From Pseudomonas fluorescens (GTDB lineage: Bacteria > Pseudomonadota > Gammaproteobacteria > Pseudomonadales > Pseudomonadaceae): 64,000 nucleotides of DNA. The translations under genes were made by a program, and so were the position numbers. The notes below the pieces were generated by a model. That model was not told the origin of the DNA, ran no database searches, and saw nothing but the letters and a program-made list of their open reading frames with translations. Shown one piece after another: positions 37,352 to 48,658 of this stretch. The first letter of the stretch is position 1. Every line of letters begins with the position of its first letter. Location: positions 1,426,001 through 1,490,000 of the forward strand of contig NZ_CP008896.1 in assembly GCF_000730425.1 (NCBI RefSeq), written 5' to 3'.

Positions 37352-38215
37352 ATGCCTGCGCTGATTCAACCCTTCCTGGACGAGGCCTCGTCGACCTGGA
37401 CCTACATCGTCTATGAAGCAGACGGCGGCCCGTGTGCCATTGTTGACTCGGTACTCAATTACGACCCGGCGTCCGGGCGCACCGACACGCGCCAGGCTGA
37501 GCAGTTGGTCGCGTTTGTCCAAGCCCATCGCCTGCAGGTGCAATGGCTGCTGGAAACCCACGCCCACGCCGATCACCTGTCCGCCGCGCCCTACCTGCGC
37601 CGTACCCTGGGTGGCAAGATTGCCATCGGCCAGTCCATCAGCCAGGTGCAGGGCGTATTCAAGAATCTGTTCAACCTGGAGCCGGCGTTTCGTGCCGACG
37701 GTTCGCAGTTCGACCACCTGTTCGCCCCCGACGAGGTGTTCCACATCGGCAACCTCAAGGCCCAGGCCCTGCATGTGCCCGGCCATACCCCGGCGGACAT
37801 GGCCTACCTGATCGACGACCGCTTGATCCTGGTCGGCGACACCCTGTTCATGCCCGACGTCGGCACCGCCCGCTGCGACTTCCCTGGCGGCGATGCGCAC
37901 CAGTTGTATGGCTCGATGCGCAAGTTGCTGGCTTTTCCCGGCGACACGCAGCTGTATGTATGCCACGACTACCCGCCGCAAGGCCGTGAGGCCAAGTGCC
38001 TGACCACCGTGGCCGAGCAACGCGCGGGCAACATTCATGTGCATGACGGGGTGGATGAGGCGGCGTTTGTGCAGATGCGCACCAAGCGGGATGCCGGGCT
38101 TGGGATGCCGACCCTGTTGTTGCCGGCGATCCAGGTGAACGTGCGGGCGGGGAATATGCCACCGGCGGAAGACAATGGCGTGACCTACCTGAAGATCCCC
38201 CTCAACCAACTGTGA
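37352..38215 (+). CDS. MBL-fold persulfide dioxygenase-like protein (Blh type)
   Basis: This 287-aa metallo-beta-lactamase-fold protein contains the metal motif THAHADHL (about 69-76), the second His in VPGHTPADM, and Asp in VGDTLFMPD. ETHE1-type persulfide dioxygenases of this class oxidise glutathione persulfide to sulfite with one iron. In Agrobacterium and Xylella the blh gene is regulated by BigR and encodes such a protein. The divergent placement beside bigR here fits that model. It starts at the ATG at 37352. Its partner rhodanese domain is not fused. Confidence 0.88.
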   Translation: MPALIQPFLDEASSTWTYIVYEADGGPCAIVDSVLNYDPASGRTDTRQAEQLVAFVQAHRLQVQWLLETHAHADHLSAAPYLRRTLGGKIAIGQSISQVQGVFKNLFNLEPAFRADGSQFDHLFAPDEVFHIGNLKAQALHVPGHTPADMAYLIDDRLILVGDTLFMPDVGTARCDFPGGDAHQLYGSMRKLLAFPGDTQLYVCHDYPPQGREAKCLTTVAEQRAGNIHVHDGVDEAAFVQMRTKRDAGLGMPTLLLPAIQVNVRAGNMPPAEDNGVTYLKIPLNQL

Positions 38216-38238
38216 AACACAGACCTTTGTAGGAGCTG

Positions 38239-38724
38239 TCAGCCCAGGTTGATGCCATTGGCCGGCAGCGGTAGTGCCGTCTTGTAGCGCACCTGCTTGA
38301 GCGCAAAGCTCGACCGGATGTTCGCCACCCCCGGTACCTTGGTCAGGAAATCCATCATAAAGCGCTCCAGCGACTGGATGGTCGGCACCAGCACCCGGAT
38401 CAGGTAGTCGGGATCGCCGGCCATCAGGTAGCACTCCATCACCTCCGGCCGGTCGGAAATCGCCCCCTCGAACTGTTGCAACGCCAGTTCGTTCTGTTTT
38501 TCCAGGCTGACATGGATAAACACATTGACGTGCAGCCCCAGCAAATCAGCGTCCAACAAGGTGACCTGGTCACGGATCAGGCCCAGTTCCTCCATGGCCT
38601 TGACCCGGTTGAAACACGGCGTGGGCGACAGGTTGACCGAACGTGCGAGGTCGGCATTGGTGATGCGGGCGTTCTCCTGAAGGCTGTTGAGAATCCCGAT
38701 ATCGATACGGTCCAGCTTGCGCAT
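38239..38724 (-). CDS. bkdR: Lrp/AsnC-family regulator BkdR
   Basis: BkdR activates the bkd operon in response to branched-chain amino acids in P. putida. This 161-aa protein has the Lrp HTH at about 3-55 ([20 protein letters not shown]) and the ligand-binding RAM domain after it (about 65-140). It is divergent from bkdA1 with about 195 bp between, the established arrangement in Pseudomonas. The identification rests on this context as well as the fold. Confidence 0.93.
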   Translation of the reverse strand: MRKLDRIDIGILNSLQENARITNADLARSVNLSPTPCFNRVKAMEELGLIRDQVTLLDADLLGLHVNVFIHVSLEKQNELALQQFEGAISDRPEVMECYLMAGDPDYLIRVLVPTIQSLERFMMDFLTKVPGVANIRSSFALKQVRYKTALPLPANGINLG

Positions 38725-38914
38725 GAGACAAAACCACCTGTTTATTATGTTTATGCAGATTTTTTATCCGCAAATGATCTCAGGCGCAACCAAACAGAGA
38801 TAAATATTCTCCTCAGCCCGGCCTATGATTGTTGTAGGACAAGATTTCCCTTACCCGGGGACTGACTGTCAGCTAAGCGCGCCCACTATAAGAAATCCAC
38901 AAGATCGAGCGTAG

Positions 38915-40156
<1,242 letters not shown>

Positions 40157-40157
40157 C

Positions 40158-41216
40158 ATGAACGATCACAACCATAAAATCGAGTTGGAAACCGCCATGA
40201 CCACCACCACCATGACCATGATCCAGGCCCTGCGCTCGGCCATGGATGTGATGCTTGAGCGCGACGACAATGTGGTGGTATTCGGCCAGGACGTCGGGTA
40301 CTTCGGCGGCGTGTTCCGTTGCACCGAAGGCTTGCAGACCAAGTACGGCACCTCGCGGGTGTTTGACGCACCGATCTCCGAAAGCGGCATCGTCGGTGTG
40401 GCCGTGGGCATGGGGGCCTATGGCCTGCGCCCGGTGGCCGAAATTCAATTCGCCGACTACGTATACCCGGCCACCGACCAGATCATCTCGGAAGCGGCGC
40501 GCCTGCGTTATCGCTCGGCCGGCCAGTTCACCGCGCCGTTGACCATGCGCATGCCCTGCGGCGGCGGCATCTACGGCGGCCAGACCCACAGCCAGAGTAT
40601 CGAAGCGGTATTCACCCAGGTCTGCGGCCTGCGCACGGTGATGCCGTCCAACCCCTATGACGCCAAGGGCCTGCTGATCGCCTCCATCGAAAACGATGAC
40701 CCGGTGATCTTCCTCGAACCCAAGCGCCTGTACAACGGCCCGTTCGACGGCCACCACGACCGCCCGGTAACGCCGTGGTCCAAGCACCCGCAAGCGCAGG
40801 TGCCCGACGGCTACTACACCGTACCGCTGGACGTGGCCGCCATCGTGCGCCCGGGATCGGCCGTCACCGTGCTGACCTATGGCACCACGGTCTATGTGTC
40901 GCAAGTGGCCGCCGAAGAAACCGGGATCGACGCCGAAGTCATCGACCTGCGCAGCCTGTGGCCACTGGACCTGGAAACCATCGTCAAATCGGTGAAAAAG
41001 ACCGGCCGTTGCGTGGTGGTACACGAAGCCACACGCACCTGCGGCTTTGGTGCCGAACTGGTGTCGTTGGTGCAGGAACACTGCTTCCATTACCTGGAAG
41101 CGCCTATCGAGCGTGTGACCGGTTGGGACACCCCCTACCCCCACGCACAAGAGTGGGCGTATTTCCCTGGCCCGACCCGTGTGGGCGCGGCTTTGCAACG
41201 GGTCATGGAGGTCTGA
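40158..41216 (+). CDS. bkdA2: Branched-chain 2-oxoacid dehydrogenase E1 beta
   Basis: The beta subunit of E1 pairs with BkdA1 to form the heterotetramer that binds thiamine diphosphate. The 352-aa product opens MNDHNHKIELETAM, then MDVMLERDDNVVVFGQDVGY and the family segments MRMPCGGGIYGGQTHSQS and VTVLTYGTTVYV. The ATG at 40158 is one nucleotide after the previous stop, indicating coupled translation. No anomaly. Confidence 0.97.
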   Translation: MNDHNHKIELETAMTTTTMTMIQALRSAMDVMLERDDNVVVFGQDVGYFGGVFRCTEGLQTKYGTSRVFDAPISESGIVGVAVGMGAYGLRPVAEIQFADYVYPATDQIISEAARLRYRSAGQFTAPLTMRMPCGGGIYGGQTHSQSIEAVFTQVCGLRTVMPSNPYDAKGLLIASIENDDPVIFLEPKRLYNGPFDGHHDRPVTPWSKHPQAQVPDGYYTVPLDVAAIVRPGSAVTVLTYGTTVYVSQVAAEETGIDAEVIDLRSLWPLDLETIVKSVKKTGRCVVVHEATRTCGFGAELVSLVQEHCFHYLEAPIERVTGWDTPYPHAQEWAYFPGPTRVGAALQRVMEV

Positions 41217-42479
41217 ATGGGCACGCACGTTATCAAGATGCCGGACATTGGCGAAGGCATCGCAGAGGTTGAGTTGTCGGTATGGCATGTCAAGGTCGGC
41301 GACATGGTCGTGGAAGACCAGGTGCTGGCGGATGTCATGACCGACAAGGCCATGGTGGATATCCCCTCGCCGGTCCATGGCAAGGTGATTGCCCTCGGCG
41401 GCGAGCCGGGGGAGGTCATGGCGGTGGGCAGTATCCTGATCAGCATTGAAGTCGAAGGCGCAGGCAATACCAAGGAGTCGGCGGTGGTTGAGCACGCCGC
41501 GCCTGCACCGAAGGCCGAAGTCAAGGCGCCCGTGATTGAGAGCAAACCGCCAGCCAAGCCGGTGGCGGTGGCGGCAGCCCCGGCCCCTGTGGCCCGCGAC
41601 GCCAATGAGCGCCCGCTGGCCTCCCCCGCCGTGCGCAAGCATGCGCTGGATGCCGGGATCCAGTTGCGTCTGGTACAGGGCTCGGGCCCGGCCGGGCGCA
41701 TTCTGCATGAAGACCTTGAGGCGTATCTGCAACAGGGCACCACGCGGGCCTCGGCGGGCGCCAACCCGTATGCCGAACGCAACGACGAAGAGCAGATCCC
41801 GGTGATCGGCATGCGCCGCAAGATCGCCCAGCGCATGCAGGATGCGACCCGCCGCGCGGCGCATTTCAGCTACGTCGAAGAGATCGACGTGACCGCTCTC
41901 GACGACTTGCGCGTACACCTCAATGAAAAACACGGCGCCAGCCGCGGCAAGCTGACATTGCTGCCGTTCCTGGTGCGCGCGATGGTCGTGGCCTTGCGTG
42001 ATTTCCCGCAGATCAATGCGCGTTATGACGATGAAGCCCAGGTCATCACCCGCCTCGGTGCGGTGCATGTGGGGGTTGCCACCCAGAGCGATGTCGGCCT
42101 GATGGTGCCGGTGGTGCGTCACGCCGAGGCACGCAGCCTGTGGAGCACCGCTGAAGAAATCACCCGCCTGGCCACTGCCGCGCGCAATGGCAAGGCCAGC
42201 CGCGACGAGTTGTCGGGCTCGACCATCACCCTGACCAGCCTCGGCGCGTTGGGCGGGATTGTCAGCACCCCGGTGCTGAACCTGCCGGAAGTGGCGATTG
42301 TCGGCGTCAACCGTATCGTTGAGCGGCCGATGGTGATCAAGGGGCAGATCGTGATCCGCAAGATGATGAACCTTTCCAGCTCCTTCGATCACCGGGTGGT
42401 CGACGGCATGGACGCGGCGCAATTCATCCAGGCCATCCGTGGCCTGCTCGAACAACCCGCCAGCCTGTTCCTGGAGTAA
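41217..42479 (+). CDS. bkdB: Branched-chain 2-oxoacid dehydrogenase E2 (lipoamide acyltransferase)
   Basis: E2 forms the core of the complex and moves acyl groups from E1 to CoA. The lipoyl domain has Lys44 in the DKAMVDI motif. A Pro/Ala-rich linker (about 85-130) leads to a peripheral subunit-binding domain ([15 protein letters not shown]). The C-terminal catalytic domain ends with the active-site HRVVDGMD. At 420 aa it carries a single lipoyl domain. The ATG is immediately after the bkdA2 stop. Confidence 0.97.
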   Translation: MGTHVIKMPDIGEGIAEVELSVWHVKVGDMVVEDQVLADVMTDKAMVDIPSPVHGKVIALGGEPGEVMAVGSILISIEVEGAGNTKESAVVEHAAPAPKAEVKAPVIESKPPAKPVAVAAAPAPVARDANERPLASPAVRKHALDAGIQLRLVQGSGPAGRILHEDLEAYLQQGTTRASAGANPYAERNDEEQIPVIGMRRKIAQRMQDATRRAAHFSYVEEIDVTALDDLRVHLNEKHGASRGKLTLLPFLVRAMVVALRDFPQINARYDDEAQVITRLGAVHVGVATQSDVGLMVPVVRHAEARSLWSTAEEITRLATAARNGKASRDELSGSTITLTSLGALGGIVSTPVLNLPEVAIVGVNRIVERPMVIKGQIVIRKMMNLSSSFDHRVVDGMDAAQFIQAIRGLLEQPASLFLE

Positions 42480-42483
42480 GGGC

Positions 42484-43863
42484 ATGACTCAGACATTACA
42501 GACCACGCTGCTGATTATCGGCGGCGGCCCTGGTGGTTATGTGGCGGCGATTCGCGCCGGCCAACTGGGCATCCCCACCATCCTGGTAGAAGGCCAGGCA
42601 TTGGGCGGCACTTGCCTGAACATCGGCTGCATTCCGTCCAAGGCGCTGATACACGTTGCCGAACAGTTCCAGCAAACCGTCCACCTGAGCCAGGGTTCGG
42701 CCCTGGGCATCGACGTGGATGTGCCGACCCTGGATATCCGCAAGAGCGTCGAATGGAAGGACGGTATCGTCGATCGCCTGACCACCGGGGTTGCCGCGCT
42801 GCTGAAAAAGCACAAGGTCCAGGTGATCCACGGCTGGGCCAGGGTCATCGACGGCAAGACCGTGGAGGTGGGCGACCAACGCATCCAGTGCGAGCACTTG
42901 CTGCTGGCCACCGGCTCGACAAGCGTCAACCTGCCGATGCTGCCGATTGGCGGGCCGATCATCTCGTCCACCGAAGCCCTGGCGCCGACCCGTGTGCCCA
43001 AGCGTTTGATCGTGGTCGGTGGCGGCTATATCGGCCTGGAACTGGGGATTGCCTATCGCAAGCTCGGTGCCGAGGTCAGCGTGGTCGAAACCCAGGACCG
43101 CATCCTGCCGGCCTACGACGCCGAGCTGACACAACCGGTGGCCGAATCCCTCAAGCAATTGGGGGTCAAGCTGTACCTCAAGCACAGCGTCACGGGTTTT
43201 GAAGGCTCCAGCCTGCAAGTACGCGATCCGGACGGCGACACCCTGGCCCTGGAAACCGATCAGGTGCTGGTGGCCGTCGGTCGTAGACCCAACACCCAGG
43301 GCTGGAACCTGGAAGCCTTGAACCTGGCGATGAACGGCGCAGCGATCAAGATCGACAACCGTTGCCAGACCAGCATGCGCAACGTGTGGGCCATCGGCGA
43401 CCTGAGCGGCGAGCCGATGCTGGCGCACCGGGCCATGGCCCAGGGCGAGATGGTGGCCGAGCTGATCAGCGGCAAATCCCGGGAGTTCAACCCGGCGGCG
43501 ATCCCGGCAGTGTGCTTTACCGACCCGGAACTGGTGGTGATCGGCAAGACCCCGGACGAAGCCAGGGCGGCGGGCCTGGATTGCATCGTTTCGAGCTTCC
43601 CGTTCACCGCCAATGGCCGGGCCATGACCCTGGAGTCCAAGACCGGCTTCGTGCGGGTGGTGGCGCGTCGTGACAATCACCTGATTGTCGGCTGGCAGGC
43701 GGTGGGGGTTGGGGTGTCCGAGCTGTCCACGGCGTTTGGCCTGAGCCTGGAGATGGGCGCACGCCTGGAGGATGTGGCCGGTACCATTCATGCCCATCCG
43801 ACCTTGGGTGAAGCGGTGCAGGAAGCAGCCTTGCGGGCCTTGGGGCATGCGTTGCACCTGTAA
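42484..43863 (+). CDS. lpdV: Dihydrolipoyl dehydrogenase of the branched-chain complex (E3-val)
   Basis: LpdV reoxidises the dihydrolipoyl group of BkdB and reduces NAD+. The start is the ATG at 42484, after GGAG (459 aa, [19 protein letters not shown]). It has the FAD motif [14 protein letters not shown], the redox disulfide CLNIGC (active Cys pair), the NAD motif [12 protein letters not shown] and the C-terminal catalytic HAHPTLGE. Its position as the last gene in the bkd operon separates it from the pyruvate and 2-oxoglutarate LPD paralogues. A REP pair follows. Confidence 0.97.
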   Translation: MTQTLQTTLLIIGGGPGGYVAAIRAGQLGIPTILVEGQALGGTCLNIGCIPSKALIHVAEQFQQTVHLSQGSALGIDVDVPTLDIRKSVEWKDGIVDRLTTGVAALLKKHKVQVIHGWARVIDGKTVEVGDQRIQCEHLLLATGSTSVNLPMLPIGGPIISSTEALAPTRVPKRLIVVGGGYIGLELGIAYRKLGAEVSVVETQDRILPAYDAELTQPVAESLKQLGVKLYLKHSVTGFEGSSLQVRDPDGDTLALETDQVLVAVGRRPNTQGWNLEALNLAMNGAAIKIDNRCQTSMRNVWAIGDLSGEPMLAHRAMAQGEMVAELISGKSREFNPAAIPAVCFTDPELVVIGKTPDEARAAGLDCIVSSFPFTANGRAMTLESKTGFVRVVARRDNHLIVGWQAVGVGVSELSTAFGLSLEMGARLEDVAGTIHAHPTLGEAVQEAALRALGHALHL

Positions 43864-43880
43864 CGTCAATGCGATCCAAA

Positions 43881-43969
43881 TGTGGGAGCGGGCTTGCTCG
43901 CGAATGCGGTGTATCAGTCAACATATCCACCACTGACCCACCGTATTCGCGAGCAAGCCCGCTCCCACA
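43881..43969. repeat. REP inverted pair (TGTGGGAGCGGGCTTGCTCG family)
   Basis: Arms match at 29 of 30 positions. This is a different REP family from the GTAGGAGC type elsewhere in the window. It lies between lpdV and the aminotransferase gene. Confidence 0.9.
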
Positions 43970-44059
43970 CAAGCCAAGAATGAAGTATTGTTGCGCCCAT
44001 CCAGAAATAAACCGAAAGCCTGCCTTCGACCAGGCGGTTGCGAAGAGATAGAGGGTGTC

Positions 44060-45079
44060 ATGAGTAACGAAAGCATCAATTGGGACAAATTGGGTTTTGA
44101 CTACATCAAGACCGACAAGCGCTTCCTCCAGATCTGGAAAGACGGCGCCTGGCAAGAAGGCACCCTGACCGACGACAACGTGCTGCACATCAGCGAGGGC
44201 TCCACCGCCCTGCACTATGGCCAGCAATGCTTTGAAGGCCTCAAGGCCTATCGCTGCAAGGACGGCTCGATCAACCTGTTCCGCCCGGACCAGAACGCCG
44301 CCCGCATGCAACGCAGCTGCGCCCGCCTGCTGATGCCGCAAGTGCCGACCGAAGCCTTCATCGACGCCTGCAAGGAAGTGGTCCGCGCCAACGAGCGTTT
44401 CATCCCGCCGTACGGCACCGGCGGCGCGCTGTACCTGCGCCCGTTCGTGATCGGTACCGGTGACAACATCGGCGTGCGTACCGCGCCCGAGTTCACCTTC
44501 TCGATCTTCTGCATCCCGGTCGGCGCCTACTTCAAGGGCGGCCTGACCCCGCACAACTTCCTGATCTCCGGCTACGACCGCGCTGCGCCGAACGGCACCG
44601 GCGCCGCCAAGGTCGGTGGCAACTACGCGGCCAGCCTGATGCCCGGCTCCCTGGCGAAAAAAGCCAACTTTGCCGACTGCATCTACCTGGACCCGGCCAC
44701 CCACTCGAAAATCGAAGAAGTCGGTTCGGCCAACTTCTTCGGCATCACCCACGACAACAAGTTCGTTACCCCGAACTCGCCGTCGGTGCTGCCCGGCATC
44801 ACTCGCCTGTCGCTGATCGAACTGGCCAAGACCCGCCTGGGCCTGGAAGTGGTCGAAGGCGACGTGCTGATCGACAAGCTGGCAGACTTCAAGGAAGCCG
44901 GTGCCTGCGGTACCGCAGCCGTGATCACGCCGATCGGCGGGATCGAGTACAAAGACAAGTTGCATGTGTTCTACAGCGAAAAAGAAGTCGGCCCGGTCAC
45001 CCAGAAGCTCTACAAAGAGCTGACGGGCGTGCAGTCCGGCGACGTTGAAGCGCCGGCGGGCTGGATCGTCAAGGTCTAA
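44060..45079 (+). CDS. ilvE: Branched-chain-amino-acid aminotransferase (PLP fold type IV)
   Basis: It transfers amino groups between valine, leucine or isoleucine and 2-oxoglutarate, feeding or draining the keto acids used by the bkd complex. The start is the ATG at 44060 after GAGGG (339 aa, MSNESINWDKLGFDY); the frame is open upstream without similarity. The schiff-base lysine is in TGAAKVGGNYAAS, with the family GITRLSLIELAK and EAGACGTAAVITPIG segments. It resembles the larger eukaryotic-type (class IIA) branched-chain transaminase rather than E. coli IlvE. Its place next to bkd suggests a catabolic role. Confidence 0.9.
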   Translation: MSNESINWDKLGFDYIKTDKRFLQIWKDGAWQEGTLTDDNVLHISEGSTALHYGQQCFEGLKAYRCKDGSINLFRPDQNAARMQRSCARLLMPQVPTEAFIDACKEVVRANERFIPPYGTGGALYLRPFVIGTGDNIGVRTAPEFTFSIFCIPVGAYFKGGLTPHNFLISGYDRAAPNGTGAAKVGGNYAASLMPGSLAKKANFADCIYLDPATHSKIEEVGSANFFGITHDNKFVTPNSPSVLPGITRLSLIELAKTRLGLEVVEGDVLIDKLADFKEAGACGTAAVITPIGGIEYKDKLHVFYSEKEVGPVTQKLYKELTGVQSGDVEAPAGWIVKV

Positions 45080-45108
45080 GCCAACACTGATTGTAGGAGC
45101 AGGCTTGT

Positions 45109-45197
45109 GTGGGAGCGGGCTTGCTCGCGAATGCGGTGGATCAGTCACAAAGCTGTTGGCTGACCCACCGCATTCGCGAGCAAGCCCCCTCCCACAT
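45109..45197. repeat. REP inverted pair
   Basis: TGTGGGAGCGGGCTTGCTCG and its inverse (one base variant, CCCCCTCCCACA) bound about 30 nt of loop. It is convergent between the aminotransferase and double-GNAT genes. Confidence 0.88.
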
Positions 45198-45213
45198 GTG
45201 TCTGGCGATGGTT

Positions 45214-46104
45214 TCAGGATTTGGGCAGGTTCTGCTTAATCTTCTTGCCCATGCTGATCCTCGGTTCCACGCCATACCCCAGCGCCTCGTAGAACCCCAC
45301 CACCGCCTCATTGCCCGAAGTGATCTGCAAGTTGATCTTCAGACAACCCAAGGCAATCAATGCCTGTTCCCCATGCCGCACCAACGACGCGCCCAGGCCT
45401 TGCCGGCGGTAGTCGGGATGCACGGCCAGCGAATACAACCAGCCACGATGTCCGTCGTAACCTGCCATCAAGGTGCCGATCACGGCCTTGCCGTGGGTGG
45501 CAACAAAGAACAGCCCATCATCCACCACGCGCTTTTTATCAATCGCCAACTCCGACCGGTTATGCGGGGTGTCGTAGCCAAACGCCGTCTGCCATAACAC
45601 CGCGACCTGGGCACGATGCAGGCGGTCGCAGTAAGGCCCGATGGGGTGGCGGGACGACAATGCCTTCTCCATCACCAGGGTGCGCTCGTTGCCGTGGTAC
45701 ACATCGCGCACGGTATGGAACCCCAGCTTGGTATAGAACGGCTCGGCGGTGAGGGACGACGGTACGCTCAATACCGTGACCCCAGCCTCACGGGCCAGTC
45801 GTTCGATTTCGAGCATCAGCGCGCGGCCGATGCCCTGCCTTTGCAGCGCCGGGTTGACGAACACCGAACGCACGACATTGGCGTCCAGGGCGGCGGTCGC
45901 GACGATTTGCTGATCCTGGAGTGCAACCAGCACGGTACGCCGCGTCAGCAATTGCAGGACCGCCTGCGGTGTGAAGTTGCTCGCCACGCGGGCAATCACG
46001 TCCGCCGGGTAGTCGCCGGCGTTGCTGCTGTGCAGGGCCGCCAGGATGACTTGGCTGATGCCTTCGGCATCGGTGGGGTGGGCGAGGCGGACGGCGGTAG
46101 GCAT
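45214..46104 (-). CDS. Two-domain GNAT acetyltransferase (tandem GNAT fusion)
   Basis: This 296-aa cytoplasmic protein carries two GNAT folds. The first half (about 1-150) has the acetyl-CoA loop in NPALQRQGIGRALM. The second half (about 160-290) has its own loop in HPDYRRQGLGASLVRHG and a YpeA-like end (NLQITSGNEAVVGFYEALGY). GNAT enzymes acetylate amines, tRNA, proteins or antibiotics. The target is unknown. Both cofactor loops look intact. The start is the ATG at 46104. A split into two genes elsewhere could be tested. Confidence 0.82.
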   Translation of the reverse strand: MPTAVRLAHPTDAEGISQVILAALHSSNAGDYPADVIARVASNFTPQAVLQLLTRRTVLVALQDQQIVATAALDANVVRSVFVNPALQRQGIGRALMLEIERLAREAGVTVLSVPSSLTAEPFYTKLGFHTVRDVYHGNERTLVMEKALSSRHPIGPYCDRLHRAQVAVLWQTAFGYDTPHNRSELAIDKKRVVDDGLFFVATHGKAVIGTLMAGYDGHRGWLYSLAVHPDYRRQGLGASLVRHGEQALIALGCLKINLQITSGNEAVVGFYEALGYGVEPRISMGKKIKQNLPKS

Positions 46105-46160
46105 GACTCCTCCTGACGGACAGCGTTATGACAGCCACCACAATACCTATGTGTGGGCTT

Positions 46161-46267
46161 GTGTGGGAGCCGGGCTTGCCCGCGATGCAGGCACCTCGGT
46201 GTGTCAGGTACACCGCGGTGATGCTATCGCTGGCAAGCCAGCTCCCACACAAGCCCGCTCCCACATT
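46161..46267. repeat. Composite REP cluster
   Basis: GTGTGGGAGCCGGGCTTGCC is followed by an inner GATGC/GCATC-like inverted part and an inverse GCTGGCAAGCCAGCTCCCACAC-type arm, then a partial extra copy. It fills most of the 312-bp gap between the divergent double-GNAT and ctlX genes; apart from it no other feature was seen. Confidence 0.8.
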
Positions 46268-46416
46268 TTGAGCGGCGCTCGACACTACAGCCGATTCGGC
46301 TGCCATACCCCTGTTTTCAGCTTTCCCGGCTGGGCCACTCCCCTGTTTCAGCCGGGATTCTGCGACCAGAGCGCACAAAATAGCCCCAATGCCCAACCCC
46401 ATGGACCCGTGCCCCC

Positions 46417-47343
46417 ATGCAAACCACCAATACCGTGCTGATGATCCGCCCGGCGCACTTTGCCTTTAACCCGGACACCGCGACCAACAACCGCTTCCAA
46501 CGCGCCCCCGCCGATCCCCAGGCCGCACAGCACAAAGCGCTGGAAGAGTTCGACGGTTACGTCGACACCCTGCGCCAGCATGGCGTGGACGTCTTGGTGG
46601 TACAGGACACGCCTGCGCCCCATACCCCGGACTCGATCTTCCCCAACAACTGGTGGAGCAGCCATGCCGACGGCAGCCTGGTGCTGTACCCGATGGAAGG
46701 CCAGAACCGGCGACTGGAGCGCAACAAAGGGGTGTTGCAAGTGCTGGAGCAACGCTTCGCGATCAAAGACACCATCGACTTCAGCCACCTGGAACAACAG
46801 AACATGTTCCTCGAAGGCACCGGCAGCATGGTCCTCGACCGTCAGCATCGGATCAGCTACGCCTGCCACTCCGCACGCACCCACCGCGATGCCCTGCGCC
46901 AGTTCGCCGAGCGCCTGGACTATCAGGTCTGTGCCTTCCACGCCGTCGACCGCCATCACGCTCCGATCTACCACAGCAACGTGATGATGAGCGTTGGCCG
47001 CGACCTGTCGGTGGTGTGCCTGCAAGCGCTGCCCGAAGACCACGAGCGCCAGGGCCTGGAACGCTCCCTGCGCGACACCGGCAAAGACATCCTGGCCCTG
47101 GACTTCGACCAGTTGGAGGCCTTCGCCGGCAACATGCTGGAGGTCCACGACCGCGACGGCCGGCCGTTGCTGGTGATGTCTGCCAGCGCCTGGCGCTCGC
47201 TCAAACCGGCGCAGCGCCAGCATGTGGAGCGCCACACCCACCCGGTGGTGGTGAATATCGACAACATCGAACGCATCGGCGGCGGCAGTGCCCGCTGCAT
47301 GCTGGCCGAAGTGCATCTTCCAGCCCGCGCCTCATTCCAATAA
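46417..47343 (+). CDS. ctlX: Citrulline utilization hydrolase CtlX
   Basis: This 308-aa amidinotransferase-fold protein is expected to hydrolyse citrulline to ornithine, or a related guanidino/ureido substrate. The opening NTVLMIRPAHFAFNPDTATNN, the Asn-rich SIFPNNWWSSH loop and the active-site His in YHSNVMMS fit the family. The nucleophile Cys294 lies in GGGSARCMLAE near the C-terminus. It is the first gene of a set with ornithine cyclodeaminase 11 nt downstream, which supports entry of citrulline carbon into ornithine/proline metabolism. Confidence 0.9.
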   Translation: MQTTNTVLMIRPAHFAFNPDTATNNRFQRAPADPQAAQHKALEEFDGYVDTLRQHGVDVLVVQDTPAPHTPDSIFPNNWWSSHADGSLVLYPMEGQNRRLERNKGVLQVLEQRFAIKDTIDFSHLEQQNMFLEGTGSMVLDRQHRISYACHSARTHRDALRQFAERLDYQVCAFHAVDRHHAPIYHSNVMMSVGRDLSVVCLQALPEDHERQGLERSLRDTGKDILALDFDQLEAFAGNMLEVHDRDGRPLLVMSASAWRSLKPAQRQHVERHTHPVVVNIDNIERIGGGSARCMLAEVHLPARASFQ

Positions 47344-47354
47344 GGAGTTTGCCC

Positions 47355-48401
47355 ATGACCCGTTACATCGACGTCAACGACCTCAGCTACCTGGTATCGC
47401 AAAAAGGCCTGCAAACCTGCATCTCGGAGATGGCCGAGTACATCCGCGCCGACTACCTGCGCTGGAATGATTTCGAGAAGTGCGCACGCCTGGCCAACCA
47501 CTCGCCCGAGGGCGTGATCGAGCTGATGCCGGTCTCGGATGCCTCGTTGTATGCCTTCAAATACGTCAACGGCCACCCGAAAAACACCCAGAGCGGCATG
47601 CTCACCGTCATGGCATTCGGCGCCCTGGGGGATGTGGATACCGGCAAACCGGTGTTGCTCAGCGAGATGACCCTGACCACCGCGATCCGCACCGCCGCCA
47701 CGTCGGCCCTGGTCGCCCGCTACCTGGCCCGGGACAACAGCCGCAGCATGGCGTTGATCGGCAACGGCTCGCAAAGTGAATTCCAGGCCCTGGCCTTCCA
47801 TGCGTTGCTGGGCATCAATGACATCCGCCTGTTCGATATCGATACCCAGGCCATGCACAAGCTGGCGAACAACCTCAAGGCCTTCCCGGCCATCAAAGTG
47901 ACCCTGGCCGGCAGCGTTGCCGAAGCGGTGAAAGGCGCCGATATCGTCACCACTGTCACCGCCGACAAGGCCTACGCCACTATCCTCACCGACGACATGA
48001 TCGAGCCCGGCATGCACCTCAACGCGGTCGGCGGCGACTGCCCCGGCAAGACCGAACTGGACCGCCGCATCGTCGAGCGTGCCCGGGTGATCGTCGAGTA
48101 CGAACCGCAAAGCCGTATCGAAGGCGAAATCCAGCATATGCCCGAGGATTCGCCGGTCACCGAGCTGTGGCAAGTGATCAACGGCCAGAAACCGGGCCGG
48201 GAAAATGCACGCCAGGTCACCTTGTTCGACTCGGTGGGTTTTGCCCTCGAAGACTACTCGGCCCTGCGTTATGTGCTGGATGTGGCCAAGGCCCTGGACG
48301 TGGGCAGCGAGCTGGAACTGGTACCGGACCTGGCCGACCCCAAGGACCTGTTCGCCCGCCTGGCCCGGCAACCGCTCGCACAGCATAAAAAGCGTGCCTG
48401 A
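47355..48401 (+). CDS. Ornithine cyclodeaminase
   Basis: This NAD-dependent enzyme converts ornithine to proline with release of ammonia, in the cytoplasm. The start is the ATG at 47355 after AAGGAG (348 aa, MTRYIDVNDLSYLV). The mu-crystallin-like fold is recognisable: LSEMTLTTAIRTAATSALVA, the Rossmann motif ALIGNGSQSEFQALAF and NAVGGDCPGKTEL with the catalytic Asp. The ctlX gene is immediately upstream and an amino acid ABC transporter follows, forming a citrulline/ornithine-to-proline module. Confidence 0.9.
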   Translation: MTRYIDVNDLSYLVSQKGLQTCISEMAEYIRADYLRWNDFEKCARLANHSPEGVIELMPVSDASLYAFKYVNGHPKNTQSGMLTVMAFGALGDVDTGKPVLLSEMTLTTAIRTAATSALVARYLARDNSRSMALIGNGSQSEFQALAFHALLGINDIRLFDIDTQAMHKLANNLKAFPAIKVTLAGSVAEAVKGADIVTTVTADKAYATILTDDMIEPGMHLNAVGGDCPGKTELDRRIVERARVIVEYEPQSRIEGEIQHMPEDSPVTELWQVINGQKPGRENARQVTLFDSVGFALEDYSALRYVLDVAKALDVGSELELVPDLADPKDLFARLARQPLAQHKKRA

Positions 48402-48658
48402 AACCGCTCTGGCCTGCCGCTTTGCACGAGCGGCGGGCCGCAAACAACGGTTTGAAAAGCCGATATGCAGGGTGGTTCAGCCGATTCCGCTGGCACCTGC
48501 GTTTTAACAGCGCATTCCGCGTGCCAAGGCCTAGGTAAACGACACAAAAAACGCACCACCATGCAGCATTCTGAGCGCGACCAAAGAGTCAGCAAATGAA
48601 TGCATGCCGCACCCTTTCTACCGCCCTGACATTAATTACAAAATATAGGGAAACCACC

